From: Streptomyces sp. DH-12
GTDB lineage: Bacteria > Actinomycetota > Actinomycetes > Streptomycetales > Streptomycetaceae
Length of the DNA: 64,000 nucleotides
Assembly (NCBI RefSeq): GCF_002899455.1
Contig: NZ_PPFB01000001.1
Coordinates: 4,935,001-4,999,000 of the forward strand
Reading direction: 5' to 3'
The notes beneath the pieces were generated by a model that saw only the letters and a program-made list of their open reading frames with translations, was not told the origin of the DNA and searched no databases. The translations under genes were made by a program, and so were the position numbers. Positions 50,965-60,257 of the stretch are shown here, one piece after another; position 1 is the first letter of the stretch, and the number at the start of each line of letters is the position of its first letter.

Positions 50965-52299
50965 TCACGCGCCCGGCCCCCTCCGCTCGTCCGGGCCGGC
51001 CCCCTGCCCCGGCACCCCGGGCGAGGCGCCCAGCAGCTCCGCCACCGCCTGCTGGTAGCGCAGCACCGCCTGCTCGGCCGCACGCAGGTCGCACGGCGCG
51101 CTCCACAGCATGCGGCGCGCCTTCTCGTACCGCTCCACCAGCAACGGGTCCTCGGCCAGCCCGTGCCGGGACACCTTCGCCCTGTACGCGTCCAGCCGGC
51201 CGCGCAGCTCCGCCCGCACCGCGAGCGGCGCCGTGACCGCCGTCAACGACTCGCGGGCGCGCAGCAGTTCGTCCTCCGCCTGCTGCTCCAGCGACTCCAG
51301 CAGCGGGGACAGCCGGTGCCACTGGGCGTGCCTGCGGTACTCCGCCGCCGTCGCCACCTGCTCCTGCAGCGCCGTCGGCGGGCCGCTGACCACCGGCACC
51401 TCCGTCGCCGCGATCTTCGCCAGCACCTCGCCGCGCGCGGTACGCGCCTCGGCGAGCGTGCGGTCGGCGCGCGACAGCACGTCCCGCAGCCGGACGATGC
51501 GCTGCTCCGCGTCCTGCCGGACCGCCAGTACCGCGTCGATCTCGCGGCGCACGTCCTCCAGGGCGCGGGCCTCACGGTCGTACACCGTCGTGTCGGGCTT
51601 CCCGCCGCCCGGCGCCGAACTGCCCTCCGCCGGCGTCCAGAACGCCAGCGGGTCCGACACCACCTGCTCGCGCAGCCTGGTCAGCGTGCGGGTGATCCGC
51701 GCCAGGTCGTCGCCCGCCGGGTGCTCGCCCGGGCGCACCCCGACCGAGTGCGCCAGCCTGCTCGTGCGCCGCAGCTCCGCCGACAGCAGGTCGATCCGGG
51801 CGGGCAGCGCCGACCACACCGCGTCCGCGGCGACCACCATGTCCAGCGAGGACGCGTACAGCTCGTTCATGCGGTCGACGAGGGCGGCGAGGGAGTAGCG
51901 CTCGCTGAGCACGCCCGGACCGGCCTGACCGCCGTGCGGGGCCGCCGCCGCGGCGCTGCCGGCCACCGTCACCGGCTCGCCGCGCAGCAGCTCCGTCAGC
52001 TCCATCAGGTCCTCGCGGCTGGACCAGCGGCGGCGGGCGCGGATGTTCCGTGCGGTGCGCAACACGTCCGTGTACGCGTCGAAGTAGGTCCACAGCAGCG
52101 TGATCGCCGCCTCCGTGGACGCCCACCGCTCGGCGGTGACGCCGGTGAGCCGGGCGCCCTCCAGCAACCGTCGGCCCGCGTGGTCCTGCAGGGCGAGGAG
52201 CGAGGTCTCGATCGCCTCGTGCTCCGCGCCGAGCCGCGCCAGCGCACGGTCCACCTCGTCCCGGTCCAGCACCGGCCCGGCGGGATCCGTGTCGGCCAT
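50965..52299 (-). CDS. coiled-coil protein between GlnH and PknG genes
   Basis: A 444-residue soluble, mostly helical protein with long heptad-like stretches (ALEDVRREIDAVLAVRQDAE; LLESLEQQAEDELLRARESL). No transmembrane segment or catalytic motif is seen. AAAGGTG precedes the ATG. It has no counterpart in the mycobacterial glnX-glnH-pknG operon as I remember it, so it is a Streptomyces addition, perhaps a scaffold. Function unknown. Confidence 0.75.
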   Translation of the reverse strand: MADTDPAGPVLDRDEVDRALARLGAEHEAIETSLLALQDHAGRRLLEGARLTGVTAERWASTEAAITLLWTYFDAYTDVLRTARNIRARRRWSSREDLMELTELLRGEPVTVAGSAAAAAPHGGQAGPGVLSERYSLAALVDRMNELYASSLDMVVAADAVWSALPARIDLLSAELRRTSRLAHSVGVRPGEHPAGDDLARITRTLTRLREQVVSDPLAFWTPAEGSSAPGGGKPDTTVYDREARALEDVRREIDAVLAVRQDAEQRIVRLRDVLSRADRTLAEARTARGEVLAKIAATEVPVVSGPPTALQEQVATAAEYRRHAQWHRLSPLLESLEQQAEDELLRARESLTAVTAPLAVRAELRGRLDAYRAKVSRHGLAEDPLLVERYEKARRMLWSAPCDLRAAEQAVLRYQQAVAELLGASPGVPGQGAGPDERRGPGA

Positions 52300-52383
52300 C
52301 GATCACCTTTCGCTGCGGGGGAATTCAAGGGGAGTTCAGAGGGCTCGGGTCGGGGTCGAAGCCGGGGTCGTGGACGGGCGTGG

Positions 52384-53445
52384 TCAGCCGCGGCGCCGGT
52401 ACTCCGGGGCCGGGGGCCTCGACGCGGACGGGTCGTCGTCCAGCGTGGCGGAGAGCCACCTCGTGTACGAGGCCTGCCAGCCGGCCGCGGTGTCCTGCCG
52501 GAAGTCCACCAGGATCTGGTTGACCCGGCGGACCAGGTCGTCCGCGTCCTTCTTCATCGCCACGCCGTAGTACTCGGTCGTGAACGCCTCGCCCTTGAGC
52601 TCCACCGTCGGATCCTGCGCGGCCTGGCTCGCCGCGAGGGCGCCGTCGTTGACGACCGCGTCCACCTCGCCGAGCTGGAGCCGCACCAGGCAGTCCAGTT
52701 GGTTGGGCACGGTGGTGGAGATGTCCGTGGACGCGGGCAGGACGCCGCTCCTCTTGTCCTCCTCCAGCTTCGCGTGGGCCGTCGAGCCCTTCGCCGTGCA
52801 GATCCTCCGGTCCGCGAGCGTCTCGTCGTACCCCTCGACCGGGGAGGACTTGGGCGCCAGCACCTGCTGGCCCGTCTTGAAGTACGGGGCGGAGAACGCC
52901 ACGTCCTCCAGGCGCGAGCAGGTGATCGTCATCGTGCGGACGACCAGGTCCACCCGGCCGTCCTGGATCGCCGGGATGCGCTGGTCCGTGGGGATCGCCT
53001 TGAACTGGACGGCGTCCGGGTCGCCGAGGATGTCCTCCGCGATGCGGTGCACCAGGTCGATGTCGAAGCCCTCGAGGCGGCCGCTCTCGCCGCTGTTCGG
53101 ATCGCGGTAGCCCCAGCGGTAGCTGTTCTGGTCCACGCCGACGACCAGCTTGCGCTTCTCGCCGGGGCGGGCCTTGATCGCCGCGATGGCGGGGCCGTCG
53201 GCGCGGGACGGCGGCAGGGTCTGCTTCTCGGGGGCCTCGCAGTCGCCGGCCGCGCGGGCGTCGGCGGTCAGGGCCCGGGTGGTGCGGTCGCCCGCCCGGT
53301 GGGGCGCGTCCGCCCGCGAGGCGACCGAGCCCGTGCAGGTCAGGACGAGCGCCAGGACGAGTGCGACGGCGCAGGCCGCCGCCATCGCGCCCACTCCGCC
53401 CCAGCCCTTCAGACGGGCCCGCAGGTGTCGTACGTGCATGGTCAT
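52384..53445 (-). CDS. glnH: GlnH-like solute-binding sensor protein
   Basis: A 353-residue extracytoplasmic amino-acid-binding protein with an N-terminal hydrophobic segment (ACAVALVLALVLTCTG, whose Cys could be lipidated although the lipobox is atypical). The binding fold includes LVVGVDQNSYRWGYRDPN, LEGFDIDLVHRIAEDILG and DLVVRTMTITCSR. In mycobacteria GlnH senses aspartate and glutamate for PknG and is not a transporter part; no ABC permease is present here either. GGAGG before the ATG decides the start; an earlier ATG overlaps the GlnX stop. Confidence 0.88.
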   Translation of the reverse strand: MTMHVRHLRARLKGWGGVGAMAAACAVALVLALVLTCTGSVASRADAPHRAGDRTTRALTADARAAGDCEAPEKQTLPPSRADGPAIAAIKARPGEKRKLVVGVDQNSYRWGYRDPNSGESGRLEGFDIDLVHRIAEDILGDPDAVQFKAIPTDQRIPAIQDGRVDLVVRTMTITCSRLEDVAFSAPYFKTGQQVLAPKSSPVEGYDETLADRRICTAKGSTAHAKLEEDKRSGVLPASTDISTTVPNQLDCLVRLQLGEVDAVVNDGALAASQAAQDPTVELKGEAFTTEYYGVAMKKDADDLVRRVNQILVDFRQDTAAGWQASYTRWLSATLDDDPSASRPPAPEYRRRG

Positions 53446-53477
53446 GGCCCCCTCCGGCTTCGTCGTCCGCCGCTCCC

Positions 53478-54923
53478 TCATCGGTACTCCGACAGCCTGC
53501 GGCCGATGCCCAGCACCGCGCCCGCCGCGCCCAGCACGCCGAGGACCGCCGCCCCCGTCGGCAGACCCGCCAGCGCGTCCCGGCCGGCGCCGGCCGCCGC
53601 CGCGAACTCGGCCTCCTCGTGCTCCAGCGCCCGCGCCAGGCTCTTGTCGACGGCGTCGAAGCATTCGCCCGTCGTGCCCTTCGCGCCGATCACCATGTCC
53701 AGCGCCTGCTGGTAGTTGCCGTTCTCGTCCTGCGCGCGGGCCGCCGCGTGACGCTTCCGCCACTCCGTCATGCCGCCCAGCGCGGCGGTCACCGGCTGCG
53801 CGCCGGTGTCGTCGTCCGCGAGGCGCCGGGCGTGGGCCAGGCCCTCGGCGAGGGCGTCCATGTCGCGGGTGAAGTCGTGGTCGTAGGCGTCGAGGGTCTC
53901 GTCACCGGCCTTCCTCGTCTCCGCGCCGCGGGCGACCAGGGTGAGGTTCTCGTTGCCGCGGGCCTTGAGGGAGGCGATGCGGGCGTCGTGCAGGACGTCG
54001 AGGGACCGGACGCCGTGGTCGTACGACGCGTCGAGGTGCGAGCGGGCGAGGACGTGACCGGCGGTCAGCCAGAGGAGGACGACGCCCGCTGCCGCCGTCG
54101 CCGCCACCAGGCCGGGGTTGAGCACGCGGTGGGTGCGGAGGTAGGTGCGGCGCTGGGCCCAGGCGAGGGCGGCGAGGGTGGCCAGGCCGAGGGCGATCGC
54201 CGGCCAGGGGTGGGGGGTGGCGTCCGCGTAGTCCGAACGGAGGCGCTGGTTCTCCTCGGTGTAGAGGTCCTGCGCGGCCGGGAGCATCTCCTGCTGCATC
54301 TTCTCGTTCGCGTAGCGCAGGTAGGCGCCGCCCACGGGATATCCCTGACGGTTGTAGGTGCGGGCGCGCTCGACCAGGCCCTTGTACTCGGGGAGCAGGC
54401 GGTTGAGCTCGGTGATCGTCTCCGTGGAGGGGGAGCCGGGGGCCGCGTTGGCCGCGGCGTTGACGAGTTTCGCGGCGGCGGTCGCGATGTCGCGTTCGTA
54501 GCGCTCGCGGGTGGCCGCGGACTCCTGGCCTCCCGCGAGGAAGCCGCTGCTCGCCGCGGTGTTGGCGTCCGCGAGGGAGCGGTAGATGTCCGCGGCGTCC
54601 GAGGTGAGGGGCTGGCTGCTGGTGAGGACGGCGTCGGCGGCCGCGGCCCTGTCCGTCGTCTGCCAGGCGGTGACCGCGCCGAACGCGACGACGAGGGAGG
54701 CCAGGAACGCGCCGATGACGCGGAGCCGGCCGGGTTCCGTGGTGGCGGCGTGGCGGAGCTGGTCGACGCCCTCGGCGAAGGCGGTGCGGCGGCGTGCGGG
54801 GGGCGGTGCCGGCGGGGTGGCGCGGCCGGGTGCGGCGGGGACGGCGGATGCCGCGGGGGCCGGCGGCTGCGACGGGATCGCGGGCAGTGTCGGTGGTGCG
54901 CCCGTGCGCGGTGTGTGTGTCAT
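53478..54923 (-). CDS. glnX: GlnX-like four-helix membrane sensor protein
   Basis: A 481-residue membrane protein. A cytoplasmic Pro-rich tail is followed by TM1 (VIGAFLASLVVAFGAVTAW), a helical extracytoplasmic domain, TM2 and TM3 (WPAIALGLATLAALAWA; LVAATAAAGVVLLWLTAG), a second helical domain and a last helix (GAAVLGVLGAAGAVLGI). Such four-helix-bundle sensors resemble chemoreceptor ligand domains. In mycobacteria GlnX couples GlnH ligand binding to PknG. It is first in the signalling block; GGGAGGTCAG precedes the ATG. Confidence 0.85.
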   Translation of the reverse strand: MTHTPRTGAPPTLPAIPSQPPAPAASAVPAAPGRATPPAPPPARRRTAFAEGVDQLRHAATTEPGRLRVIGAFLASLVVAFGAVTAWQTTDRAAAADAVLTSSQPLTSDAADIYRSLADANTAASSGFLAGGQESAATRERYERDIATAAAKLVNAAANAAPGSPSTETITELNRLLPEYKGLVERARTYNRQGYPVGGAYLRYANEKMQQEMLPAAQDLYTEENQRLRSDYADATPHPWPAIALGLATLAALAWAQRRTYLRTHRVLNPGLVAATAAAGVVLLWLTAGHVLARSHLDASYDHGVRSLDVLHDARIASLKARGNENLTLVARGAETRKAGDETLDAYDHDFTRDMDALAEGLAHARRLADDDTGAQPVTAALGGMTEWRKRHAAARAQDENGNYQQALDMVIGAKGTTGECFDAVDKSLARALEHEEAEFAAAAGAGRDALAGLPTGAAVLGVLGAAGAVLGIGRRLSEYR

Positions 54924-55154
54924 CTGACCTCCCCCAGGGTCATCCTCCGCGGCAAGTATCGCCGTCGGGCGCGACATCCGCACCGGCCTTGGCACGATCT
55001 TGGTGCCCTTGCGGCGTGACGGCCGGACGTTCCGGCCGCCGCACCCCACCCTGCCCAGGAAGACGCCCGGGAAATCCGTTCGGTTTCGGGAGGTCGCGGC
55101 TGCCGGCGGGGTGCCCGCCCCGTCCCCTTCCCGCCGTACGCGGCGGCAGCCCGT

Positions 55155-56123
55155 CTACGGGAAGTGCGCCCGCAGGCGTTCGTGCGCCTCCGGGGGTGCC
55201 GCCACGTCGTCCAGGCCGAGGAGGGCCGCCCCCAGGACGGGGCTCGCCGTGACCACGTGGGGTACGGCCTGGGGGGCCGCGGTCGCCAGTCGGGTGCGGA
55301 TGCCCTCCATGAGGAGGGGGTGCCGGGCTGCCAGGACGCTGCCTCCCAGGACGACCGGGGTCTCCTCGTCCAGGAGGTCCAGGCGGGTGAGGGCCACTGT
55401 CGCCATCGTGACGATCTCGCCGGCCTGGCGGTCGACGACGGCGCGGGACACGGGGTCGCCCTGGGCCGCCGTCGCGAAGAGGACGGGGGCTGCCTCGTGA
55501 CGGCGGTGGGGCGGGATGCGGTGGAGGTGCAGGGCCTCGATCAGGGCGGGCATGCCGGGGACGCCGTAGTGGGCGGGGAGAGCGGTGGTCAGGGCTGTCG
55601 CTTCGCCTCTGCCGTCGTCCGCGCGGGCCGCGTGCCACAGGGCCTCCTCGGCCAGGGCCCAGCCGCCGCCCCAGTCGCCCGAGATGCGGCCGAGCGCCGG
55701 GAAGCGTGCCGTACGGCCGTCGGGGCGCAGGCCCACGCAGTTGATGCCCGCGCCGCAGACCACGGCCACGCCCCGGGGTTCCGGGACCCCCGCGCGCAGG
55801 ACGGCGAAGGTGTCGTTGCGGACCGTGACCGTGTCCGACCAGGCGCGGGATGCGACGGCTTCGGTGAGCTCCTTCTCCTCGACGGGGAGGTCCGCGTTGG
55901 CCAGGCAGGCTGAGACGTGGGCCGCTCGGGGGACGCCTGCCGTCTCCAGGGCCTCGGTGACCGTGGCGGAGAGGGCGGTCATGGCCCCCTCCAGGCCGTC
56001 CGCGGGCGGGCGGAAGCCTCCTCCCCGGGCCGTGGACAGCACCGTGCCGTCGGGGGCGATCACCGCCACGTCCGTCTTGCTGTTGCCCGCGTCGACGGCG
56101 AGGACGGCCGCGGTCAGGCCCAC
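55155..56123 (-). CDS. csnK: BadF/BadG/BcrA/BcrD-type N-acetylglucosamine kinase
   Basis: A 322-residue sugar kinase of the ASKHA fold: phosphate motif 1 is AVDAGNSKTDVAV, phosphate 2 is VVCGAGINCVG, and the glycine-rich ISGDWGGGW precedes the helical lid. It should phosphorylate glucosamine or N-acetylglucosamine released from chitosan oligomers. The GTG start overlaps the end of the GH4 gene by ten bases, with GGGAG upstream. It matches the last gene of the S. coelicolor csn operon as remembered. Confidence 0.82.
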   Translation of the reverse strand: MGLTAAVLAVDAGNSKTDVAVIAPDGTVLSTARGGGFRPPADGLEGAMTALSATVTEALETAGVPRAAHVSACLANADLPVEEKELTEAVASRAWSDTVTVRNDTFAVLRAGVPEPRGVAVVCGAGINCVGLRPDGRTARFPALGRISGDWGGGWALAEEALWHAARADDGRGEATALTTALPAHYGVPGMPALIEALHLHRIPPHRRHEAAPVLFATAAQGDPVSRAVVDRQAGEIVTMATVALTRLDLLDEETPVVLGGSVLAARHPLLMEGIRTRLATAAPQAVPHVVTASPVLGAALLGLDDVAAPPEAHERLRAHFP

Positions 56124-57370
56124 GTGAGGTGCTCCCGGTTGTGCGCGATCAGCTCGTCGGTCAGGCGGTCGGCGTACGCGTACTGGCCGATCAGGGGGTG
56201 GGCGAGGAGGGCGCGGAGGACCCGGTCGCGGCCGCCGTGCAGGGCCGCCTCCAGGGCGAGGTTCTCGTAGGCCGTGACGTTCGCCACCAGGCCCGCGAAG
56301 AGGGGGTCGAGCGGAGCCACGGGGAGGGGCTCCGCCCCCTTGGTGGTGACCGTCGCGGGGACCTCCACGACCGCGTCGTCGGGGAGGAAGGGGAGGGCGC
56401 CGTTGTTGGCCGTGTTGACGACCTGGCGCTTCGGGCCCGCGTCGCGCAGGAGGGCCGCCGCCAGGTCGACGGCCGCCTCCGAGTAGTACGCGCCGCCCCG
56501 CTCGGCCAGCAGGGCCGGCTTCTCGTCGAGGGCGGGGTTTGCGTAGAGGGCGAGCAGTTCCCTTTCCACGCGGGCCACTTCGGCTGCCCGGGAGGGCTTG
56601 GTGCGCATCTCTCGCACGACGTCGTCGTGCGCGTAGAAGTAGCGGAGGTAGTAGGAGGGGACCACGCCCAGGCCGTTCAGGAGGGGGAGGGGGAGGCGGA
56701 GGTCCGCGGCGATGGCGTCGCCGTGGTCGGCCAGCAGGCGGGGGAGGACGTTCTCGCCGTCGACGTGGACCGCCGTTTCCCAGGTGAGGTGGTTGAGGCC
56801 CACGTGGTCGAGGCGGACCTCCGCGGGGGCGACGTCCAGGAGGGCGGCGAACTTGCGCTGGAGGCCGATCGCCACGTTGCACAGGCCCAGGGCCTTGTGG
56901 CCGGCCTGGAGCAGGGCGCGGGTGACGATGCCGACGGGGTTGGTGAAGTCGATGATCCACGCGTCGGGGGCGGTGCGGCGGACCCGTTCCGCGATGTCCA
57001 GGACGACCGGGACCGTGCGCAGCGCCTTGGCCAGGCCGCCCGCGCCGGTGGTCTCCTGGCCGACGCAGCCGCACTCCAGGGGCCATGTCTCGTCCTGGAG
57101 GCGGGCCGCCTGGCCGCCCACCCGGAGCTGGAGGAGGACCGCGTCGGCGCCGTCCACCGCCGCGTCCAGGTCGGCGGTCGTCACGATGCGGCCGGGGTGG
57201 CCCAGGCGGGCGAAGATGCGGCGGGACAGCGGGCCGATCAGGTCGAGGCGGTCCGTCGCCGGGTCGGTCAGGACCAGCTCGGTGACGGGCAGGACGTCCC
57301 TCAGCCGCGCGAAGCCGTCGATGAGTTCGGGGGTGTAGGTCGAGCCTCCGCCGACCACGGTGAGTTTCAT
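56114..57370 (-). CDS. csnH: GH4-family 6-phospho-beta-glycosidase
   Basis: A 418-residue NAD+- and metal-dependent GH4 enzyme. The nucleotide fold is GGGSTYTPELIDG. Further motifs are CVGQETTGAGGLAKALRTVP, DFTNPVGIV, LCNVAIG (metal-binding Cys) and LNHLTW (metal-binding His). These enzymes cleave by redox elimination. It should act on phosphorylated or free glucosamine oligosaccharides in the csn pathway. GGGAG precedes the ATG. The regulator gene is 49 bases upstream with no transporter genes in between. Confidence 0.88.
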   Translation of the reverse strand: MKLTVVGGGSTYTPELIDGFARLRDVLPVTELVLTDPATDRLDLIGPLSRRIFARLGHPGRIVTTADLDAAVDGADAVLLQLRVGGQAARLQDETWPLECGCVGQETTGAGGLAKALRTVPVVLDIAERVRRTAPDAWIIDFTNPVGIVTRALLQAGHKALGLCNVAIGLQRKFAALLDVAPAEVRLDHVGLNHLTWETAVHVDGENVLPRLLADHGDAIAADLRLPLPLLNGLGVVPSYYLRYFYAHDDVVREMRTKPSRAAEVARVERELLALYANPALDEKPALLAERGGAYYSEAAVDLAAALLRDAGPKRQVVNTANNGALPFLPDDAVVEVPATVTTKGAEPLPVAPLDPLFAGLVANVTAYENLALEAALHGGRDRVLRALLAHPLIGQYAYADRLTDELIAHNREHLTWA

Positions 57371-57419
57371 GCGCTCTCCCTTGCCTCCGGTGCGGGTGAC
57401 GCCCTCGGACGGGGCGGGG

Positions 57420-58634
57420 TCAGCGCGAGGTGTCGAAGACCTCGTCGCGGGTGGCCGCGAGCGCGCTCTCCAGTGCGCCGCGCAGCACGGGGTGTTCACG
57501 GACGCCGGCCGTCACGAGCCGCGGCCGGGAGGCGGCCAGTTCCGCCAGCTCGCCCTGGACCAGGTCGCGCAGCGGCTCGCCGCCGGCGGTGAGGGCGGTG
57601 CCGCTCAGCACGACGAGTCCGGGGTCGAGGACGGCGACCAGGGAGGCCAGGCCGGTCGCCAGCCGGGTGGCGTAGGTGCGCAGCAGCGTGTGGTGCGGTT
57701 CCTCGCCGGGGCGGGACGCGGCACGCTCCAGCAGGGCCGCCGCCACCTCGGGGTACGGTCCCTCCGGGACGTCCTCGACGCCCAGCTCGCGGGCGAGCCG
57801 GGGCACCGTCTGGGCGCCGGCCAGCTCCTGGAAGCCGCCGCTGTTGGCCTGGGTGACCTGGCGGACCAGCGGGGTGCCGGGCACCGGCAGGAAGCCGACC
57901 TCGCCGGCGCCGCCGGTGAAGCCCCGGTGCAGCCGGCCGCCCAGCACCAGGGCGGCGCCCAGGCCCTCCTGGCTCCACAGCAGGACGAAGTCGCCGTGGC
58001 CGCGGGCCGCGCCCAGCCGCCGCTCGGCGAGGGCGACGAGATTGACGTCGTTCTCGTACGCGAACGGCATCGGCAGGGCGGCCGCCAGCTCCTCCAGCAG
58101 CGTGGGGGAGTGCCAGCCGGGCAGGTGGGAGGCGTAACGCAGGCGGCCGGTGTTCGGGTCGAACGCGCCGGGTGTGCCGATCACCGTGCGGTGGACGTCC
58201 GCACGGGTCAGCCCGGCCGCCTTCACCGCGCCGTCCAGGGCGTCCATGACCTGCTGGACGACCGGCACGGCGGGGCGGCGGCCGGGGGTGGGCAGTTCGT
58301 GGTGGCCGACGGTGCGGCCGGTGATGTCGGCGACGGCCGCGCGGATCCGGTGCGGGCTCACGTCCAGCCCGGCGGCGTACGCGGCGGCCGGGTTCACGGC
58401 GTAGAGCTGGGCGCCCGGGCCCGGGCGGCCCTCGGTGGTGCCGGTGGCGAGGACCAGTCCGGCGGCCTCCAGACGGGCCAGGAGCTGGGAGACGGTCGGC
58501 TTGGACAGGCCGGTGAGCTCGCCCGTCCGGGTGCGTGAGAGCGGGCCGTGCTCCAGCAGGAGGTCCAGGGCGGCACGGTCGTTCATGGCGCGCAGGACGC
58601 GGGGGGTGCCCGGCGTGCCGGCTGTTCCCGTCAC
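57420..58634 (-). CDS. csnR: ROK-family transcriptional repressor CsnR
   Basis: A 404-residue ROK repressor. The N-terminal winged helix is LDLLLEHGPLSRTRTGELTG, LSKPTVSQLLARLEAAGLV, and the ROK sugar-binding fold follows (AAAYAAGLDVSPHRIRAAVAD; GTPGAFDP). The usual zinc-binding CxCGxxGC motif of ROK proteins is not seen, so it may bind sugar without zinc. The GTG start is supported by AGGTGG upstream. It is first in the csn operon and should repress itself through the palindrome about 90 bases upstream until amino sugars arrive. Confidence 0.85.
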   Translation of the reverse strand: MTGTAGTPGTPRVLRAMNDRAALDLLLEHGPLSRTRTGELTGLSKPTVSQLLARLEAAGLVLATGTTEGRPGPGAQLYAVNPAAAYAAGLDVSPHRIRAAVADITGRTVGHHELPTPGRRPAVPVVQQVMDALDGAVKAAGLTRADVHRTVIGTPGAFDPNTGRLRYASHLPGWHSPTLLEELAAALPMPFAYENDVNLVALAERRLGAARGHGDFVLLWSQEGLGAALVLGGRLHRGFTGGAGEVGFLPVPGTPLVRQVTQANSGGFQELAGAQTVPRLARELGVEDVPEGPYPEVAAALLERAASRPGEEPHHTLLRTYATRLATGLASLVAVLDPGLVVLSGTALTAGGEPLRDLVQGELAELAASRPRLVTAGVREHPVLRGALESALAATRDEVFDTSR

Positions 58635-58721
58635 GGGGTGCGCCACCTGCCCTTCGTCGGCCGCACAGCTTCTCGGCGGGCCGCCCGGGACGTCCGTCCC
58701 GAGGCGTCCTCCGGTGACTGT

Positions 58722-58736
58722 CAGGAATGTTTCCTG
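58722..58736. promoter_or_regulatory. ROK-type operator upstream of csnR
   Basis: CAGGAA-TGT-TTCCTG is a perfect six-base inverted repeat. AGGAAA/TTTCCT-like half-sites are typical of CsnR and other ROK repressors. Its position fits autoregulation of the csn operon. Confidence 0.7.
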
Positions 58737-58794
58737 TCGGACGGGGGGAAGGTAGGCCTGCCGGGGAGCGGCCGTCAAGAGCGGGCCCCCGGAC

Positions 58795-58842
58795 GTGCGC
58801 GGGGGCGGCGCCCGGGACCTCCCGGGCGCCGCCCCCGCGCAC
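58795..58842 (-). terminator. 22-bp perfect hairpin ending the MscS gene
   Basis: The 22-base arm starting GTGCGCGGGGGCGG pairs exactly with its complement around an ACCT loop, 15 bases after the MscS stop on the minus strand. Confidence 0.88.
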
Positions 58843-58857
58843 ATGTGGGGCCCGCGG

Positions 58858-59943
58858 CTACTTGGCGGTGTTCGGCCCTGGCAGCGGGGACGCGGCCATC
58901 GACTGCGGCGACACCGAGCTGGCGTACGCGGACGGCGCGGCCATCCCGGCCGTCGGGTCGGCGGCCGGGGCGTCCTCCGTGGCCGTGGCGCCGCCGACGA
59001 TGCGGATGCCGTTCGCGTCGAAGGCGCGCTTGATGCGCCAGCGCAGCTCCCGCTCCACGGTCAGCGACTTGCCCGGCATGGTCTTCGCGGAGACCCGGAC
59101 CACCATCGAGTCCAGCAGCACCGAGTCCAGGCCCAGCACCTCGACCGGGCTCCACAGGAGCTCGTTCCAGGGCTCCTCCTTGCTCGTCCGCTCGGCGACC
59201 TCGCTGAGGACGGCCTTCACCCGGTCCAGGTCCTCGTCGGAGCGGACCGTGACGTCCACGTTGGCGGTCGCCCAGCCCTGCGACAGGTTCCCTATGCGCT
59301 TGACCTCGCCGTTGCGGACGTACCAGATCTCGCCGTCGGCGCCGCGCAGCTTCGTCACCCGCAGCCCCACCTCGATCACCTCGCCGGTGGCCACGCCCGC
59401 GTCGACCGTGTCGCCGACGCCGTACTGGTCCTCCAGGATCATGAAGACGCCGGAGAGGAAGTCCGTGACCAGGTTGCGGGCGCCGAAACCGATCGCCACA
59501 CCGGCCACACCGGCCGACGCGAGCAGCGGCGCCAGGTTGATCTGGAAGGTGCCGAGCACCATCAGCGCGGCCGTGCCCATGATCAGGAACGAGGCCACCG
59601 AGCGCAGCACCGAGCCGATCGCCTGCGACCGCTGGCGGCGGCGCTCCGCGTTGACCAGCAGGCCCCCGAGGCCGCCGCCCTCCAGGGACTGGCCGGTGCG
59701 GGACATGCGGTCCACCAGCTGGGTGATGGCCCGCCGGACGAGCACGCGCAGGACCACCGCGATCACCGCGATGAGCAGCACCCGCAGCCCGATCGCGAGC
59801 CACGTCGACCAGTTCTCCTCGACCCAGCCGGCCGCGTTCGTGGCGCTCTCCTGGGCGTCCTTGAGCGAGGGGACTCCTGGCGTCTCCGACTCCGAGGGGG
59901 TCGGTGAGGGGTCGGCGGCCGGCAGGACGGCGGACAAGGACAC
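58858..59943 (-). CDS. MscS-family mechanosensitive channel
   Basis: A 361-residue membrane channel releasing solutes under hypo-osmotic stress. Transmembrane helices are WLAIGLRVLLIAVIAVVLRVL and SFLIMGTAALMVLGTFQ. The pore helix is LLASAGVAGVAIGFGARNLV, followed by the MscS beta domain (FMILEDQYGVGDTVDAG). The C-terminus has a Pro/Ala-rich extension. The GTG start is preferred to an ATG seven codons earlier because GGAGG lies eight bases before it. The stop is followed by a perfect terminator. Confidence 0.9.
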   Translation of the reverse strand: MSLSAVLPAADPSPTPSESETPGVPSLKDAQESATNAAGWVEENWSTWLAIGLRVLLIAVIAVVLRVLVRRAITQLVDRMSRTGQSLEGGGLGGLLVNAERRRQRSQAIGSVLRSVASFLIMGTAALMVLGTFQINLAPLLASAGVAGVAIGFGARNLVTDFLSGVFMILEDQYGVGDTVDAGVATGEVIEVGLRVTKLRGADGEIWYVRNGEVKRIGNLSQGWATANVDVTVRSDEDLDRVKAVLSEVAERTSKEEPWNELLWSPVEVLGLDSVLLDSMVVRVSAKTMPGKSLTVERELRWRIKRAFDANGIRIVGGATATEDAPAADPTAGMAAPSAYASSVSPQSMAASPLPGPNTAK

Positions 59944-60257
59944 GGCGGGTACCTCCAGGTGCACGACCCGTCCCCGGTGCGGACGTCAAGGTCTGGGAGA
60001 TCACGAACAGGTCACCGGTGGGGACGGAGCCCCCACACTAACGGGGCATTGTCAGCGGACCGGCGGAATGTGTGAAGAAGAGACCGCGCTCACCCGCGCG
60101 TGAACAGGCCATGATCCCGGGGAGGCGCCGGGTGTGGTCGAAAACACTCCCAGCCCGTTACCGGGACATGGTGGCGCGTTCACCAGGCATGAGGGGAGAC
60201 TGACTACGGATCGTCTCGGCGCGAGCCACGCGCCGCCGGCGTACAAGGAGGCCGTCC
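59944..60257. other. divergent upstream region of MscS and HNH genes
   Basis: No gene is seen between the two divergent starts. There is no strong palindrome. AT-richer spots near 60060 and 60145 are the most likely promoter positions. Confidence 0.35.
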
